A DNA stretch of 64,000 nt from Leifsonia poae (GTDB taxonomy: Bacteria; Actinomycetota; Actinomycetes; Actinomycetales; Microbacteriaceae). The stretch lies in contig NZ_JAIHLP010000002.1 in assembly GCF_020009625.1 (NCBI RefSeq), positions 3,286,001 to 3,350,000 on the forward strand, written 5' to 3'. Under the pieces are notes generated by a model. It did not search any database, had not been told where the DNA came from, and was given only the letters and a program-made list of their open reading frames with translations. Positions 56,600 through 64,000 of the stretch are shown here, one piece after another; position 1 is the stretch's first letter, and the number at the start of each line of letters is the position of its first letter. The translations under genes were made by a program, and so were the position numbers.

Positions 56600-57901
56600 T
56601 CACGGCGTCGCGGGCGGGGCGAGCCCGAGAACCGGGAAGAGCACATCGAACCCCGCGTCCATGCCGGAGACGAAGGCCGCCTGATCGTGCTTTCCGTTCG
56701 CGACCGCGTGGAGCTCGACGGACATCCCCGCGTCGTTCGCGTCGTGGGCGATCGTCTGGGCGGCCGCCCAATAGACCGGATCGTCCGACCCTGCCGTGAA
56801 GACGGCATTCACCCCGGGGTACTGGTTGCGGGCCAGGTACGTCGCAGGCTTGGTGCGGTCGTAGGCGGCCTGGTCGCCGTGGAAGACATTCTGCAGCGCG
56901 ATGGCCGGATTGTCCGAGCCCCCGTATTCCTCGCCGGAGACATCGATGAGATTCCCGAACAGACCGGGATGCCTCACGATGAGCGAGAGCCCGCATTCGC
57001 CGCCGTTGGAGTATCCGGCGACCGTCCAGTATCGGTGGTCCCTGATGATGTGGAGGTGCTTCTGCGCCCAGGCCGGGAGATCGTTCGTGAGGAAGGTCTC
57101 CGCGTTCCCATACTCGGGCGTGTCCAGGCAGAGCGGGTCGTGATAGGGGTCGCCGAGCTGATCGGCGACGATCACGATCGGGGCCAGTCCGCGGTGGGTG
57201 CGCGCAAAAGGGTCGAGCACCCGGGCCGCGAACGCGGGCGTCGGGCTCCCCGGTTGGCCGAGCATCATCACCACGAGCGGCAACGGCGGAGGATTCGCCA
57301 CCAGCGCGGCGGGCGGAAGGTAGATCCCCGCCGGCCGCGAAGGGAAACCGGACACGGGGTGCGGGATCTCCTGCATGTGCACCTCGCCGGTCTGCAGCAT
57401 GTCCGCCGGCGGCTTCCACGTTCGCCAGAGGTCGGCGCCCGGGGCCGGGAAGCCGGTCGTCCCCGCCGCCAACCGGATCGGCTGGGTTGTCGGGAGCGCC
57501 AGAAGATCGCCGATCGTCCGGCTCCGGCCGTCGTTCGCGTTGATGGCGACCGCACCGGCGACCACGAACACGGGGATGCACAGCACGGCGATCGCTTTGC
57601 GCCACCAGCGGGACCGCCGCAGGCTCACGATCGCGAGGCAGATCGCACAGAGCGTCGCCGCGGCGAGCAGATAGTTCCCGAGGCCGAGCGATCTGCCGAA
57701 GAGGTTGAGCATCCGGACCGTCACGAACCAGGCGGCGACGGCGGAAGCCAGCCCGACACCGATGGCGACGGCCACGGTCGCGATCCACACCCGGGTCGGC
57801 CGCCTCAGGAGGAGGAACGCCGCTCCAGCGACGGCGAGCCCCACCACTGACACGAACACCGGACCGCCGACGATCTCTGTGCGCAGGAGTGCGTCGAACA
57901 C
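56600..57901 (-). CDS. Membrane-anchored esterase (mycolyltransferase/esterase D fold)
   Basis: This 433-residue protein has four N-terminal membrane helices (to about residue 130) and an outward PF00756-type alpha/beta hydrolase. The nucleophile elbow is GYSNGGECG near 294, with the acid in AGSDDPVYW and His in NGKHDQAAF. GTG 57901 has GGAGGAA upstream. The domain is related to mycolyltransferases, but Microbacteriaceae have no mycolates, so another surface ester or acyl transfer is likely. It is paralogous to the next gene. Confidence 0.8.
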   Translation of the reverse strand: MFDALLRTEIVGGPVFVSVVGLAVAGAAFLLLRRPTRVWIATVAVAIGVGLASAVAAWFVTVRMLNLFGRSLGLGNYLLAAATLCAICLAIVSLRRSRWWRKAIAVLCIPVFVVAGAVAINANDGRSRTIGDLLALPTTQPIRLAAGTTGFPAPGADLWRTWKPPADMLQTGEVHMQEIPHPVSGFPSRPAGIYLPPAALVANPPPLPLVVMMLGQPGSPTPAFAARVLDPFARTHRGLAPIVIVADQLGDPYHDPLCLDTPEYGNAETFLTNDLPAWAQKHLHIIRDHRYWTVAGYSNGGECGLSLIVRHPGLFGNLIDVSGEEYGGSDNPAIALQNVFHGDQAAYDRTKPATYLARNQYPGVNAVFTAGSDDPVYWAAAQTIAHDANDAGMSVELHAVANGKHDQAAFVSGMDAGFDVLFPVLGLAPPATP

Positions 57902-57954
57902 GGGTTCCTCCGTTCGGTCCGGATGCGGTCGTCCTCCGTCGTGGCTGACCGTCG

Positions 57955-59228
57955 TCAGCTCGGGGCGGCGAGACCCAGAATCGGGTAGAGCACGCGGAAG
58001 CCCTCGTTCATCCCGCCGGCCGCAGCCAGCTCGCCGTGCCCGCCGTTCGGCACGGCGTGGAAGTCGACGTTCATGCCGCAGGCGCGGGCCGCCGCGCTCA
58101 TCTTCTTCGCGGTCGCCAGATAGACGAGGTCGTTCGACCCCGCCGTGAAGATCGCAGTGGTGTTCGGATACTGGTTGCGCGTCATGTACGTCAGCGGCTT
58201 CACCGCGTCGTACGCCAGCTGGTCTCCGTGGAAGGTGTTGTGGAGCACGGTCGGCGCATCTTCGGAGCCCGGGAACTCCTCGCCCGAGACGTCGATGATG
58301 TTCGCGAAGAGCCTCGGGAATTTGACTCCGAACGACAGAGCGCACTGGCCGCCGTTGGAATAGCCCGCCGCTGTCCAGAAGCGGTGGTCGTGGGTGATGT
58401 TGAGGTGGGAGTCCGCCCAATTGACGACGTCCTTGATGAGGAAGGTCTGGGCCTTGCCGAACTCGGTCGTGTCGAGACAGAGCGGATCCCGCATCGGGTC
58501 GCCCAACTGGTCGGCCACGACGACGATCGGCGCGAGGCCGTGGTGTTTGGCCGCGAAAGCGTCGAGGATCTGCGCCGCGAAAGCGGGGGTGGGGTTGCCC
58601 GGCTGGCCGAGCATCATCATCACGAACGGCAGCTTCGGCGGATGCTTGACGAGAGCCGCCGGGGGAGGTAGATGCCCGCAGGGCGCGAGGTGAAGCCCGA
58701 GAGCGTGTTCGGGATGACCTGGGTTCCGATGGTGCCTTTCTCCGGCATCCCGGCCGGGGCGTGCCAGTGCTTCCACAGCTGCGAGTCGAATCCGTCGTCG
58801 GCCGTCGGCGGGGTCAGGCGGATCGGCTCGTCCGTCGAGATGTTGAGCAGATCGCCGAGGGTGACGTTGATCCCGTAGTTCGCGTTGATCGCCAGGGTCC
58901 CGGTGAGGACGAACAGCGGAATGCAGACGGCGGCGACGACTTTGCGCCACCACCTCGACCGGCGAAAGCTCACGATCGCCAGCGCGATTCCGCAGAAAGT
59001 AGCGGCGATCCAGAGGTAGTTCGTCAGGCCGAGCGATGTGCCGAAGAGGTTGAGCATCCGGATCGTCACGAACCAGACCGCGACGGCGAGGGCGAGGCCT
59101 GCTGCGACCGCAATGATCACCGTCACGATCCAGCGGCGGCTCGGCTTGCGAGCGAGGAGGAAACCGACGGCGACGGCTGCAAGCGCGGTCACGATGAAAA
59201 TCGCAGGACCGGTCACGATGTCCGTCAT
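57955..59228 (-). pseudogene. Second membrane-anchored esterase, frame broken by one missing base
   Basis: From ATG 59228 there are four membrane helices and then the start of the esterase domain up to GIYLP. The frame then drifts near 58661-58665, and the rest (QPGNPTPAFAAQ, GYSNGGQCALSF, NGGHGEL) continues in the next frame to 57955. A sixth G in the run of five restores a 424-residue protein closely similar to the neighbour, including all catalytic residues. Tandem duplication is evident. Whether the break is real is doubtful. Confidence 0.82.
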
Positions 59229-59374
59229 CAGGATCCCACGGATCACGTCTTCCCCCTGCTGCTCGGATGTCGGGCGCCTGGTGCGGCGCACGGTGCGAAT
59301 GGCACCGTATCCCATCAGCGGCGGGGCTCGCCGAACGTCCGTCGTACGAGCGTGAAGGAACTCTCAGCGAGAGG

Positions 59375-60499
59375 TCAGAGCACGTCGCTCGAGCCCGTGA
59401 GCTTCAGGGCGTCCACCACGGCTTTCACCCGCTGGGCGTTCTCGCTCGTGGTGACGAGCAGAGCGTCGGGGGTGTCGACGACCACGATGTCTTTCACGCC
59501 GATCAGGCTGATCACGCGGCCGGACTGGCTGACGACGATTCCGCTCGAAGCGTCGGAGAGCACGCGCGCATTCTCGCCCAGAATGGCCAGATCGGATTTG
59601 CGGCCGCCCGAGTTGAGCTTGGCGAGCGAGGCGAAGTCGCCGATGTCGTCCCAGTCGAAGTAACCGGGGATCACGGCCAGTTTGCCGGCCGCGGCCGCCG
59701 GCTCGGCCACCGAGTAGTCGATCGCGATCTTCTCGAGGCCCGGCCAGATGCGGTCGACAGCCGGCCCGCGCGTGAGCGGGTCGTCCCAGGCTTCGGCGAG
59801 TTCGAGGAGACCGGCGAGGAGGTCGGGCTTCGAGCGGCCGATCTCTTCGAGGAGGCGGTCGGCGCGGGCGATGAACATCCCCGCGTTCCAGAGGTAGGAG
59901 CCGCCGGCGACGTAGCTTTCGGCGGTGGCGAGGTCCGGTTTCTCGACGAACTCGGTGACCGCGAGCGCGCTCGGCGCCCCGGGGGTGTCGATGCCGGCGC
60001 CGCAGTGGATGTAGCCGAACCCGACGGCGGGCTCGGTGGGGTGGATGCCGATGGTCGTGATGAAGCCCGCGTCGGCGGCGGCGACCGCCTCTTTCACCGC
60101 GGAGACGAACAGACGCTGGTTCTTGATGACGTGGTCGGCGGCGAACGACCCGATGATCACTCCGGGCTCCCGCCGCTCGAGGATGGCCGCCGCCAGGCCG
60201 ATCGCGGCGGTGGAGTCGCGCGGCTCCGACTCGAGCACCACGTTCGGGTCGGTCAGGTTCGGCAGCTGCGCCTCGACCGCCGCCCGGTGCGCCCGCCCGG
60301 TGACCACCATGATCCGCTGCTCGCCCGAGAGCGGCGCGAGCCTGTCCCAGGTGTCGCGCAGCAGGGTCTGGCCGGAGCCGGTGAGGTCGTGGAGGAATTT
60401 CGGTGCATCGGCGCGCGAGAGCGGCCAGAGCCGCGAACCGATGCCGCCTGCGGGGATGACGCTGTAAAAGCGGTCGATCGCGCTGTGTGCGTGAGCCAT
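59375..60499 (-). CDS. manC: Mannose-1-phosphate guanylyltransferase
   Basis: This 374-residue nucleotidyltransferase has the signature IPAGGIGSRLWPLSR near residue 13, FAADHVI, and FVEKPDLATAESY with the second substrate motif. It makes GDP-mannose from mannose 1-phosphate and GTP. There is no isomerase domain, so it is monofunctional. ATG 60499 is the start. It is divergent from a GT4 glycosyltransferase that could use the product. Confidence 0.94.
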   Translation of the reverse strand: MAHAHSAIDRFYSVIPAGGIGSRLWPLSRADAPKFLHDLTGSGQTLLRDTWDRLAPLSGEQRIMVVTGRAHRAAVEAQLPNLTDPNVVLESEPRDSTAAIGLAAAILERREPGVIIGSFAADHVIKNQRLFVSAVKEAVAAADAGFITTIGIHPTEPAVGFGYIHCGAGIDTPGAPSALAVTEFVEKPDLATAESYVAGGSYLWNAGMFIARADRLLEEIGRSKPDLLAGLLELAEAWDDPLTRGPAVDRIWPGLEKIAIDYSVAEPAAAAGKLAVIPGYFDWDDIGDFASLAKLNSGGRKSDLAILGENARVLSDASSGIVVSQSGRVISLIGVKDIVVVDTPDALLVTTSENAQRVKAVVDALKLTGSSDVL

Positions 60500-60573
60500 G
60501 TCGACAGGATACCGAGCCACCTCGGTCACCGGCTGTTCACGGTTCGGCCACCGGGCCGCCCTAGCGTCGAATC

Positions 60574-61728
60574 ATGCGGATCGCGGTCATCAGCGAGAGC
60601 TTCCTCCCCACCGTCAACGGGGTCACGAACAGTGTCTGCCGGGTGCTCGACCATCTGGCGCAGGCGGGGCACGAAGCCATCGTGATCTGCCCGGATGCTG
60701 GGGCGCCGGCGGAGTATGCCGGGTTCCGCGTGCACCAGGTTCCCTCGTTCGCGTACCGGCAGTTCCCTGTCGGGCTGCCGAGCCCGCAGGTGCAGCGCAT
60801 CCTCTCCCGATTCGAACCGGATGTGCTGCACGCGGCATCGCCGTTTCTGCTTGGGGCGCAGGGGATCGCGGCGGCGAACCGTATCGGCGCTCCGTCGGTG
60901 GCGGTGTACCAGACCGACGTCGCCGGCTTCGCCCGGCGCAACGGGCTCGGGATGACCTCGGCCATCGCGTGGAAGTTCGTGCGGTGGGTGCACGACGGCG
61001 CCGACCTCACCCTGGTGCCGTCGGCGGCCTCGGAGTTCGACCTGCGTTCGGCGGGCGTGCGACGGCTGGCCCGCTGGGGCCGCGGTGTCGACCTGGAGCG
61101 GTACCACCCCAACAACAGGCGCACCCCGGCGGCCAAGGAACTGCGCGAGCGGCTCTCGCCGGACGGCGAGCTCGTCGTCGGCTATGTCGGACGCGTCGCC
61201 CCCGAGAAGCAGGTGGAGCTTCTGGGATCGCTTCGCGGGGTTCCCGGTGTCAACGTCGCGATCGTCGGCGACGGCCCGGCCCGGGCGGCCGTGGCCCACG
61301 AACTGCGCGGGATGCCCGTCAGCTGGCTCGGTCGGCTGGGAGGCACCGACCTCGCCGCGGCATATGCAGCGTTCGACATCTTCGTGCACACCGGGTCGGA
61401 GGAGACTTTCGGCCAGACGGTGCAGGAGGCCCACGCCTCCGGGCTGCCCGTCGTCGCTCCGCGTGCGGGAGGGCCCATCGACCTGATCGACCACGGCATC
61501 GACGGGCTGCTCTTCCCATCCGGCGACGCGGCGGCCCTGCAGGCGGGGGTCGGGATGATCGCGGCCGACGGTCCGCTCCGGCGCAGGATGGGGGAGGCCG
61601 GCCGGCGACGGGTGCTCGGCCGCTCCTGGGCGGTCGTCTGCGACGACCTGCTGCGCCACTACGAACAGGTCATCGTGGATCGGGTCGAGCACGTGCACCG
61701 TGTCGGCAGGCAGCGCGCGTACAGTTGA
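60574..61728 (+). CDS. GT4-family glycosyltransferase, probable GDP-mannose-dependent mannosyltransferase
   Basis: This 384-residue GT-B enzyme has an N-terminal acceptor domain beginning VISESFLPTVNGVTNSVCRVL and a C-terminal donor domain with GRVAPEKQVELL and the E-x7-E motif in EETFGQTVQEAHASGLPVVA. Close family members in actinobacteria (PimB/MgtA type) transfer mannose to lipids of the envelope. Its divergent pairing with manC supports a mannose donor. The exact acceptor is unknown. Confidence 0.88.
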   Translation: MRIAVISESFLPTVNGVTNSVCRVLDHLAQAGHEAIVICPDAGAPAEYAGFRVHQVPSFAYRQFPVGLPSPQVQRILSRFEPDVLHAASPFLLGAQGIAAANRIGAPSVAVYQTDVAGFARRNGLGMTSAIAWKFVRWVHDGADLTLVPSAASEFDLRSAGVRRLARWGRGVDLERYHPNNRRTPAAKELRERLSPDGELVVGYVGRVAPEKQVELLGSLRGVPGVNVAIVGDGPARAAVAHELRGMPVSWLGRLGGTDLAAAYAAFDIFVHTGSEETFGQTVQEAHASGLPVVAPRAGGPIDLIDHGIDGLLFPSGDAAALQAGVGMIAADGPLRRRMGEAGRRRVLGRSWAVVCDDLLRHYEQVIVDRVEHVHRVGRQRAYS

Positions 61729-61781
61729 GTGGCCCTCTGCGGAGGGCACGCCCCGACACCCGCGATCACCGGAGGTGACTC

Positions 61782-62915
61782 ATGGCCGCCAACACCAACC
61801 GACGTAGCATTTCGATGCCCTTCGTCTCCCGAGCGCGCCGGGTGGACCCTCCGTCAGCCGACCCGGACAGGCAGACGACTCCGCGCGGACCGCGCCCGAG
61901 CATGGTGGACAGCGCCATCTACGCGCAGGGCCGTCGCGTCGCGTCGCCGCGCTCGCTGGCCGAGACCTACCGCGCCCTCGATGACACCCCGGATGGCGTC
62001 GCCTGGATCGGGCTATACCGGCCGAGCGAGCAGGAGCTCATGTCGCTCGCCGAAGAATTCGGGCTGCACCAGCTGGCCATCGAAGACGCCATCGTCGCGC
62101 ACCAGCGGCCAAAACTGGAACGGTACGACGGCGTGCTCTTCGTCGTGCTCAAAGCGGCCAACTACCTCGATGTGCCCGAGGAGGTCGACTTCGGCGAACT
62201 GCACCTCTTCGTCGGCCCCAACTTCGTCATCACGGTGCGACACAGCGAATCGCCCGACCTCTCGCATGTCCGTCAGCGGATGGAGCACGAGCCGGAGTTG
62301 CTCGCCCTCGGCACCCAGGCCATCCTGTATGCCATCATCGACGCGGTCGTCGATGCGTACAGCCCGGTCGTCGCCGGTCTCGCCAACGACATCGACGAGA
62401 TCGAGACCCAGGTGTTCGGCGGGGATGCGCTGGTCTCCCGCCGCATCTATGAGCTGTCGCGTGAGGTGATCGACTTCCAGCGGGCGACGCATCCGCTGAC
62501 CTCGGTGATGATCGCGCTGGAGCACGGCTCGGAGAAATACGGCGTGACTCAGGAGCTGCAGCGCGGCCTGCGCGACGTCTCGGACCACCTCATCCAGGTG
62601 AACGAGCGCGTGGACGGGTTCCGACAGCTGCTGCGGGACATCCTCACGGTGAACTCGACTCTCGTCTCAGAGCGGCAGAACGAGGAGATGACCAGGCTGG
62701 CGCATTCCACGCATCGGCAGGGCGAGGAGGTGAAGAAGATCTCCTCCTGGGCGGCGATCCTCTTCGCACCGTCGCTCGTGGCGGGCGTCTACGGCATGAA
62801 CTTCACGCATATGCCCGAGCTCGCCTGGCCGCTCGGCTACCCGCTCGCGGTCGTCGCGATGCTCGGTCTGAGCACCGTTCTCTACCTGGTGTTCCGTAGG
62901 CGCGGCTGGTTGTGA
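61782..62915 (+). CDS. corA: Magnesium/cobalt transporter CorA
   Basis: This 377-residue protein has a long cytoplasmic domain and two C-terminal membrane helices. The selectivity motif GMN is in VYGMNFTHMPEL near 340, and the protein ends in a basic tail (RRRGW). It takes up Mg2+ and related ions as a pentamer. GGAGG precedes ATG 61782. Residues 1-50 form a charged, variable extension. Confidence 0.93.
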   Translation: MAANTNRRSISMPFVSRARRVDPPSADPDRQTTPRGPRPSMVDSAIYAQGRRVASPRSLAETYRALDDTPDGVAWIGLYRPSEQELMSLAEEFGLHQLAIEDAIVAHQRPKLERYDGVLFVVLKAANYLDVPEEVDFGELHLFVGPNFVITVRHSESPDLSHVRQRMEHEPELLALGTQAILYAIIDAVVDAYSPVVAGLANDIDEIETQVFGGDALVSRRIYELSREVIDFQRATHPLTSVMIALEHGSEKYGVTQELQRGLRDVSDHLIQVNERVDGFRQLLRDILTVNSTLVSERQNEEMTRLAHSTHRQGEEVKKISSWAAILFAPSLVAGVYGMNFTHMPELAWPLGYPLAVVAMLGLSTVLYLVFRRRGWL

Positions 62916-62946
62916 CCGCTCGCGGCTGAGGCCGTCCCGTTCACTT

Positions 62947-62960
62947 GCTCAAATGAGCAG
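62947..62960. promoter_or_regulatory. Palindrome upstream of the BMP lipoprotein gene
   Basis: TGCTCA-AA-TGAGCA is a perfect inverted repeat in the 176-base gap between corA and the next gene. It could be an operator or, less likely, a small terminator stem. Confidence 0.4.
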
Positions 62961-62981
62961 GTGCCAAACAGGCGCGCATTT

Positions 62982-63026
62982 GTAACGCTTACATGAAGAA
63001 GCCGAAGAAGCGAACGGAGCCGTTCG
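62982..63026. promoter_or_regulatory. Two further inverted repeats upstream of the BMP lipoprotein gene
   Basis: TGTAA-CGC-TTACA (62982-62994) resembles LacI-family half-sites. CGAACGG-AG-CCGTTCG (63011-63026) is a perfect palindrome. Both lie 66-110 bases before the start and may bind a sugar or nucleoside regulator. Confidence 0.4.
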
Positions 63027-63091
63027 TCACATTCGGTAACGTGAACAGCAAACGGCCTCACCCGCAGGCCAGCATCTTGGAGGACACCACC

Positions 63092-64000
63092 TTGACAATC
63101 ACAGCCCGTAAGGCCGCGTTCGCCGGTCTTGCCGCTGCCGGTATCGTCGCGCTTCTCGCGGCGTGCGGCTCGGCCCCCAGCAGCACCAGCAGCGACGGCG
63201 CCAAATCGAAGTACCTGCCGTGCATCGTCTCCGACCAGGGCGGCTTCAACGACCGCTCCTTCAACCAGCTCGGCCTCGAAGGCGTGCAGGAAGCGGCGAA
63301 GAAGCTCGGAACCAGCTACAAGCAGGTCCAGTCGAAGAGCGCCAACGACTACGGCCCCAACATCAAGAGCCTCATCGCTCAGGGCTGCAACATCATCGTC
63401 GCCTCCGGCTTCAACCTCGTCGCCCCCGTCAAGGACGCGGCTGCTGCCAACCCGAAGGTCAACTTCGTGATGGTCGACGACAACAGCATCAAGGCCGACA
63501 ACGTGAAGCCCGTCGTCTTCAACACCGACGAGGCCGGCTTCCTCGCCGGTTACGCGTCGGCCAGCTACTCGAAGACCGGCGTCATCGGCACCTACGGCGG
63601 CCAGAAGCTCCCGTCGGTCACCATCTTCATGGACGGCATCGTCGATGGCGTGAAGTACTACAACACGCAGAAGAGCACCGACAAGAAGGTCATCGGCTGG
63701 GATGTCGCGACGCAGGACGGCCAGTTCGTCAACAGCTTCGTCGACCTGAACACGTCGAAGACCATCGCGCAGACCATGCTCGGACAGAACGCCGACATCC
63801 TCGCCCCGATCGGTGGCCCGATCTACCAGGGCGCCGCCGCCGCGATCAAGGACTCCGGCAAGCCCGTCGCCCTCATCGGTAACGACGCCGACGTGTTCCA
63901 GACCGACCAGAACGGCTTCAGCAGCCTGTTCCTGACCTCGATCATGAAGAACATCAAGCCGACGGTGGCCACCATCGTCGAGCAGGCCGCGTCGGGCTCC
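63092..64000 (+). CDS. BMP-family nucleoside-binding lipoprotein (3' end outside the window)
   Basis: There are 303 codons before the window ends. TTG 63092 is the only sensible start: GGAGG lies 8 bases before it, and it is followed at once by a signal sequence (ITARKAAFAGLAAAGIVALL) with lipobox LAAC. The mature part has the PF02608 features DQGGFNDRSFNQLGLEG, NIIVASGFNL, NFVMVDDN and VVFNTDEAGFLAGY. Members bind nucleosides or related compounds for an ABC importer, whose ATPase and permease genes are probably just beyond the end. Confidence 0.9.
   Translation, partial: MTITARKAAFAGLAAAGIVALLAACGSAPSSTSSDGAKSKYLPCIVSDQGGFNDRSFNQLGLEGVQEAAKKLGTSYKQVQSKSANDYGPNIKSLIAQGCNIIVASGFNLVAPVKDAAAANPKVNFVMVDDNSIKADNVKPVVFNTDEAGFLAGYASASYSKTGVIGTYGGQKLPSVTIFMDGIVDGVKYYNTQKSTDKKVIGWDVATQDGQFVNSFVDLNTSKTIAQTMLGQNADILAPIGGPIYQGAAAAIKDSGKPVALIGNDADVFQTDQNGFSSLFLTSIMKNIKPTVATIVEQAASGS

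Overview
The window is a 64 kb piece of a high-GC actinobacterial chromosome. The gene content fits Microbacteriaceae best, but that placement is an inference from gene families and layout, not from a marker gene. It has sdhCDAB, a riboswitch-led ribDE-ribBA-ribH operon, GTP-dependent PEP carboxykinase beside an ScfR-type regulator, SorC-linked glpDFK, NodI/NodJ-type ABC genes and many GTG starts with 4-base overlaps.

Layout. 1-2620: the 3' end of holB, a secreted TAP-type hydrolase lipoprotein and a TetR regulator. 2692-8570: an accessory island next to tRNA-Thr(CGT). An intact IS481-family element sits exactly behind the tRNA with a 15-bp target duplication. It is followed by a Gfo/Idh/MocA fragment, two unknown proteins with a shared repeat, and an OafA-type acyltransferase divergent from them. 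9044-21320: a peptide-scavenging locus. A Dpp/Opp transporter, M19 dipeptidase, M24 peptidase and S33 peptidase are grouped with a double Lrp regulator, PBP4 and nicotinamidase. 21413-31939: an acyl-CoA/2-oxoacid catabolic operon. It has E1 alpha/beta, a lone lipoyl domain plus an alpha/beta hydrolase where E2 should be, an AsnC regulator, an aldehyde dehydrogenase, a thiolase and an HSD10-like SDR. The ScfR-type regulator and pckG follow.

32088-38086: transport genes (a broken ABC exporter, a GAP-family protein, and a NodI/NodJ/NodJ ABC-2 system) and a small membrane protein. 38190-41859: the riboflavin operon under an FMN riboswitch. 41917-48167: an SDR and a SorC regulator divergent from glpD-glpF-glpK, with two matching palindromes that predict the glycerol regulon. 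48373-52877: HAD, GNAT, trpS, exonuclease III and YihY. 52995-56590: sdhCDAB with a perfect 20-bp palindrome upstream. 56600-61728: tandem membrane-anchored esterases, manC and a GT4 mannosyltransferase-like gene, probably for the cell envelope. 61782-64000: corA and the start of a BMP-type nucleoside-binding lipoprotein gene that runs off the window.

Four otherwise well-conserved genes (M24 peptidase, pncA, ABC exporter, second esterase) are each broken by one missing base, in every case explicable as a shortened G/C run. This pattern looks more like sequencing error than decay. The most interesting leads are the split lipoyl/alpha-beta-hydrolase E2, the repeat proteins in the island, the predicted glp and sdh operators, and an inverted copy of the trpS 3' end.
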